7,816 bases of DNA from Acidobacteriota bacterium. Its GTDB lineage: Bacteria > Acidobacteriota > Terriglobia > UBA7540. Positions within the stretch are counted from its first letter, which is position 1. Each line of letters begins with the position of its first letter. The notes below the pieces were generated by a model. The model saw only the letters and a program-made list of their open reading frames with translations. It was not told where the DNA came from and made no database searches. The position numbers and the translations under genes are program-made. Below are positions 5,554 through 7,816 of the stretch, piece after piece. The DNA is taken from positions 1 to 7,816 of the forward strand of contig JAKASH010000124.1 of assembly GCA_021828225.1 (NCBI GenBank), in the 5' to 3' direction.

Positions 5554-6997
5554 ACTGCATTCCGCGTGTTGCCGTTCCGCCCACGGTCAGGCGGCTGATC
5601 TTGATGGTCGGAATCCCCACGCCTACCGGGACGCTCTGGCCATCCTTACCGCACGTTCCGATGCCCGGATCGAGCTGGAGATCGTTGCCGACGGCGGTGA
5701 CGTTGGTCAGCACGGTCGGCCCATCTCCGATCAGGGTTGCGCCCCGGACCGGTGCGGTGATCTTGCCGTCTTCGATCAGGTAAGCCTCGGAAGCCGAAAA
5801 GACAAATTTGCCGCTGGTGATGTCCACCTGGCCACCACCAAAATGAACGGCGTAAAGGCCATGCCGGACGGAGCGAACAATTTCCTGGGGATCATCCTGC
5901 CCCGCGAGCATGTAGGTGTTGGTCATGCGCGGCATCGGGATGTGCTCGTAGCTTTCGCGGCGGCCGTTGCCGGTGCGAGTGGTTTTCATCTGGTCGGCGC
6001 TGATTTTGTCCTGAAGGTAACCGCAGAGGGTGCCGTTTTCGATCAGCACGTTCTTGCGTGTGGGTTCGCCTTCGTCGTCCACATTCAGCGACCCGCGGCG
6101 CGACGGAATGGTTCCGTCGTCGACCACCGTGCACAAATCTGAAGCGACCTTCTTGCCGATCCTGCCTGAAAAAGCGGAAATGCCCTTGCGGTTGAAGTCG
6201 GCCTCAAGCCCGTGTCCCACGGCTTCGTGCAGCAGAATTCCTGGCCAGCCCGGACCCAGAACAACCTCCATCTCGCCCGCCGGCGCGTCTTTGGCGTCAA
6301 GCTGGACAATCGCCTGCCGCGAGGCCTCCTGCGCAAATTTCTCGGGACTTCTTTCGCCTTCGAAAAACTCCAGGCCCACCCGGCCTCCGCCTCCATAAGT
6401 GCCGGAGCGCAGCTTGTCATCCTCCTGCGCGATCACGTAAACGGCCAGCCGCACCAGCGGTTGGAAGTCCGTGACGATCCGCCCGTCGGAGCCTGCCAGC
6501 AGGATGTGGCGGCTCTGGTCGGCGTAATTAACCCGGACCTGCGCGATTCTGGGATCGTAGGCGCGGGCGGCCACGTCGGCGCGGCGCACCAGCTCCAGCC
6601 GGTCGCGAAGAGCGCGGTCCGTGGAGGGCGACACAACGGGATAAAGGTCGCTGGGCAACTGGACGCTCGCCAGTCCCACGGTTGAAACGCTTGCCGGGCC
6701 GCTGGCAATGCGCGCGGCGGTCTTGGCGGCTTTCAGGATTTTTTCCGGCGCCAGGTCGTCGGTGTAGGCATATCCGGTCTGCTCTCCCGCAACCACCCGG
6801 ACGCCGCAGCCCATCGAGATACCTTCCAGCGCCGACTTCACCAGCGATTCATCCACCAGCAGGGAAGTGGACGTGGTGTGCTCAAAATAAAGGTCCGCGT
6901 AATCGCCGCCGTCGGAAAGCGCTTCCGCCAGATAGCGCTCAAGGTCCGGCGGGGCCAGGGCATAACGGTCAAAGAAAAATCGGTCATTTGCTGCCAT
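5543..6997 (-). CDS. tldD: TldD, catalytic zinc subunit of the TldD/TldE metalloprotease
   Basis: A 484-residue protein of the TldD family, usual length. The catalytic motif is HEAVGHGLEADFNRKG, with H257, E258 and H262 forming HExxxH. The family's third zinc ligand is the cysteine of GTCGKDGQ (447-454, C449), present here. Other landmarks are GAYxYTD-like GEQTGYAYTD (71-80), SLNVDDEGEPT (303-313), YEHIPMPRMTNTYM (350-363) and SGKFVFSASEAYLIEDGKI (395-413). With TldE it should form a soluble protease that cleaves unfolded peptides. The ATG has only a weak AGG 7 nt upstream (7005-7007). It is the first gene of the probable tldD-tldE-lipoprotein transcript, with a good promoter candidate at 7067-7095. 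Pairs like this are widespread housekeeping genes, so the locus need not be tied to a peptide antibiotic; no precursor-like peptide with a Cys/Ser/Gly-rich core is adjacent. Confidence 0.97.
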   Translation of the reverse strand: MAANDRFFFDRYALAPPDLERYLAEALSDGGDYADLYFEHTTSTSLLVDESLVKSALEGISMGCGVRVVAGEQTGYAYTDDLAPEKILKAAKTAARIASGPASVSTVGLASVQLPSDLYPVVSPSTDRALRDRLELVRRADVAARAYDPRIAQVRVNYADQSRHILLAGSDGRIVTDFQPLVRLAVYVIAQEDDKLRSGTYGGGGRVGLEFFEGERSPEKFAQEASRQAIVQLDAKDAPAGEMEVVLGPGWPGILLHEAVGHGLEADFNRKGISAFSGRIGKKVASDLCTVVDDGTIPSRRGSLNVDDEGEPTRKNVLIENGTLCGYLQDKISADQMKTTRTGNGRRESYEHIPMPRMTNTYMLAGQDDPQEIVRSVRHGLYAVHFGGGQVDITSGKFVFSASEAYLIEDGKITAPVRGATLIGDGPTVLTNVTAVGNDLQLDPGIGTCGKDGQSVPVGVGIPTIKISRLTVGGTATRGMQSFT

Positions 6998-7066
6998 AAT
7001 TTTGCCTGTGATGAGGAGCTTTAATGTGGAGGCGTGTAGCGCCGAGGGCCAGCCACCTAAGTTTTC

Positions 7067-7095
7067 AACCTAACACACGCACCGGGGGGTGTCAA
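7067..7095 (-). promoter_or_regulatory. Candidate promoter of the tldD-tldE-lipoprotein transcript
   Basis: On the minus strand a perfect TTGACA (7090-7095) is followed after 17 bp by TAGGTT (7067-7072), which keeps T1, A2 and T6 of the -10 and has TGT in front, an extended -10 form. Transcription would start near 7060, leaving a leader of about 63 nt before tldD. One arm of an inverted repeat (7081-7088) lies within the spacer, so a bound protein or cruciform there could affect initiation. Confidence 0.5.
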
Positions 7096-7123
7096 TTTGC
7101 GCGGCAACCCGCCAGCCCCCGGT
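7081..7123. repeat. Inverted repeat spanning the tldD promoter -35 region
   Basis: ACCGGGGG (7081-7088) and CCCCCGGT (7116-7123) are exact reverse complements around 27 nt. Nested inside is GCGG/CCGC (7101-7104 and 7109-7112) with a CAAC loop. The left arm sits in the spacer of the candidate tldD promoter, the right arm upstream of its -35. No T tract follows on either side, which favours a binding site or chance over a terminator. Confidence 0.4.
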
Positions 7124-7297
7124 CATCATCTGATGTGATGGAGGTAGTGAAAGTGGCAAGAGGCTGTTTCACATTTTGCGCTGCCACGTGTGCTGAATCT
7201 ACACGCCGCCCGGTAGAATTGTCATGCCTCAGGAGGATTGCGCGGGGACGTAGCGGCCTGGGGGTGCGAATAAGTTTTGTAACTAAAGAGGTAATCC

Positions 7298-7399
7298 ATG
7301 CCGATTGCGGTAGGTGATACAATCGGTAGGAAATTTGCTCGTAGGAATGCCGGAAAGGCTCACAAACACGAAAGCGATGTGGAGGTGTTATGGTGTTGA
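7298..7399 (+). CDS. Possible 33-residue leader or small protein overlapping the next gene
   Basis: An ATG at 7298 has GAGG (7288-7291) 6 nt upstream and opens a frame of 33 codons ending in TGA at 7397-7399. It runs past the ATG of the secreted-protein gene at 7390, overlapping it by 10 nt in a different frame. The peptide starts MPIAVGDTIGRKFARRNAGK, is basic in the middle, and ends VLWC. It has no signal peptide, and its codons (two AGG, one TTA, many A/T third positions) are unlike those of the long genes here. The overlap would allow translational coupling. Against it, the best -10 box for the downstream gene (7318-7323) lies inside the frame, so both readings cannot hold for one transcript. 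I recognise no family. Confidence 0.22.
   Translation: MPIAVGDTIGRKFARRNAGKAHKHESDVEVLWC
7308..7345 (+). promoter_or_regulatory. Extended -10 promoter flanked by phased GTAGG repeats
   Basis: TACAAT (7318-7323) is one base from the -10 consensus and is preceded by TGA (7315-7317), the extended -10 signature. The -35 region is poor. The word CGGTAGG occurs at 7308-7314 and 7324-7330, exactly flanking the -10 with a 16-bp period; a third GTAGG follows at 7341-7345, 15 bp later. A start near 7330 would give a leader of about 60 nt for the secreted protein. The phasing suggests a protein-binding array but may be chance. Confidence 0.35.
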
Positions 7400-7764
7400 A
7401 TCGAGTGTCTGGTGCAGGTCTGAAAGTTGGTATGGTTGCGCTGGCCCTCATGATGTTCGCCTGGGCTGCGCCCAATGCCCGGGCAGGCGCTATCCGTTAT
7501 GCAGGGAAGGTGATTGCTAAGGAGACAGCGGTAGCGGCAGCCGCCACGGCAGCGGGCGGTGAAGCGGCTCTCAACAAGGTTCAGTCTGAGGCTGGACCCG
7601 TAGCGAGCAACGCCGGTAGTTCGGTCAAGCATTCGCTGGCCGATGTCGGCCGGGTGACCACCAACGGAGCCAAGGACGGAGGCGCCGCTGTCTACTATAG
7701 CGCCAAGCGGGCTCCGCACACCGTGGCCCACGGGGCCAGCATACTCTGGCATAAAATCTGGTAA
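7390..7764 (+). CDS. Small secreted Ala-rich protein of unknown function
   Basis: A 124-residue protein with a good Sec signal peptide: basic n-region (R5, K12), hydrophobic core VGMVALALMMFAWAA, and an ARA-like cut site (ANARA, cut after residue 32). The mature 92 residues are rich in Ala, Gly, Lys and Val, without cysteine. They begin GAIRYAGKVIAKETAVAAAA, which could form an amphipathic helix, and end with the aromatic tail SILWHKIW. I recognise no family. GGAGG at 7381-7385 lies only 4 nt before the ATG; the next codons are GTG and TTG, so the start could be codon 2 (7 nt spacing) with almost the same protein. It is transcribed away from tldD. The 52 bases after its stop codon show no terminator or gene. 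Confidence 0.75.
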   Translation: MVLNRVSGAGLKVGMVALALMMFAWAAPNARAGAIRYAGKVIAKETAVAAAATAAGGEAALNKVQSEAGPVASNAGSSVKHSLADVGRVTTNGAKDGGAAVYYSAKRAPHTVAHGASILWHKIW

Positions 7765-7816
7765 TTGATTCTGGCAACAAGTTTTCGTTCCTCCCTAATT
7801 GAAGGGGCATCCGAAT

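Larger units (their letters stand above)
6998..7389. other. Divergent intergenic region between tldD and the secreted-protein gene
   Basis: This 392-bp gap holds the tldD promoter and its inverted repeat on the left, and the promoter-like region with phased GTAGG words and a 33-codon frame on the right. In between (about 7124-7280) I see only weak symmetry: GTGAAA/TTTCAC (7148-7153 and 7167-7172). A TGTAGCGCCG string (7035-7044) matches the first ten bases of repeat unit 2 but lacks the stem partner. The longer frames here lack ribosome sites and family resemblance. Confidence 0.55.

Noticed and set aside
7035..7044. TGTAGCGCCG string as a fourth copy of the palindromic repeat
   Set aside because: Only ten bases match and the second stem arm is missing; at most a remnant.
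7360..7752. Minus-strand frame of 130 codons opposite the small secreted protein, and a 127-codon frame at 7092-7475
   Set aside because: The plus-strand gene has a ribosome site and a clean signal peptide; the minus frames have neither.
5543..7764. A TldD/TldE-dependent RiPP or microcin cluster
   Set aside because: No precursor peptide with a modifiable core, no cyclodehydratase or other tailoring enzyme, and no exporter is present; TldD/TldE pairs are common housekeeping genes.

Overview
The window is 7.8 kb of moderately GC-rich bacterial DNA. It most resembles a chromosomal housekeeping region of an Acidobacteriota genome or metagenome bin. That placement is an inference from three things: the style of the two small exported proteins (a secreted protein with a VPAGTF...CEHY core, and a lipoprotein with an FxLYD/DUF2393-like domain), the short palindromic intergenic repeats beginning TGTAGCG, and the gene mix. 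No tRNA, rRNA, CRISPR array, insertion sequence or phage gene was seen.

Layout, left to right. The 5' end of a gamma-carbonic-anhydrase-like hexapeptide-repeat gene runs off the left edge (minus strand, 1-174). A 353-bp gap follows, holding a candidate promoter for that gene, a double palindromic repeat and a terminator-like hairpin. Next come a SAM-dependent O-methyltransferase (minus, 528-1553) and a Met-rich secreted protein of unknown function (minus, 1795-2463), separated by 241 bp with a repeated 13-bp motif, one copy inside a palindrome. A divergent 406-bp gap, with a second copy of the TGTAGCG repeat, leads to a plus-strand metallophosphoesterase (2870-3616, TTG start, exact TATAAT box). 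This converges on a minus-strand run: tldD (5543-6997), tldE/pmbA (4167-5528) and a small lipoprotein (3654-4151). Junctions of 14 and 15 nt suggest one transcript in the order tldD-tldE-lipoprotein. Beyond a 392-bp divergent gap lies a small secreted Ala-rich protein (plus, 7390-7764).

The clearest functional unit is TldD/TldE, the two-subunit zinc metalloprotease that cleaves unfolded or leader-peptide-bearing polypeptides. TldD carries HExxxH and the GTCGKDGQ cysteine; TldE has neither and is the partner subunit. The other genes look like separate transcription units.

I see no convincing new multi-gene system. The points most worth a second look are small-scale: the dispersed palindromic repeat, the GCAGGTAyGATAC pair, three GTAGG words phased at 15-16 bp around a putative -10 box, a 33-codon reading frame overlapping the start of the secreted-protein gene, a 14-bp perfect palindrome over the tldD stop codon, and an inverted repeat embedded in the likely tldD promoter.
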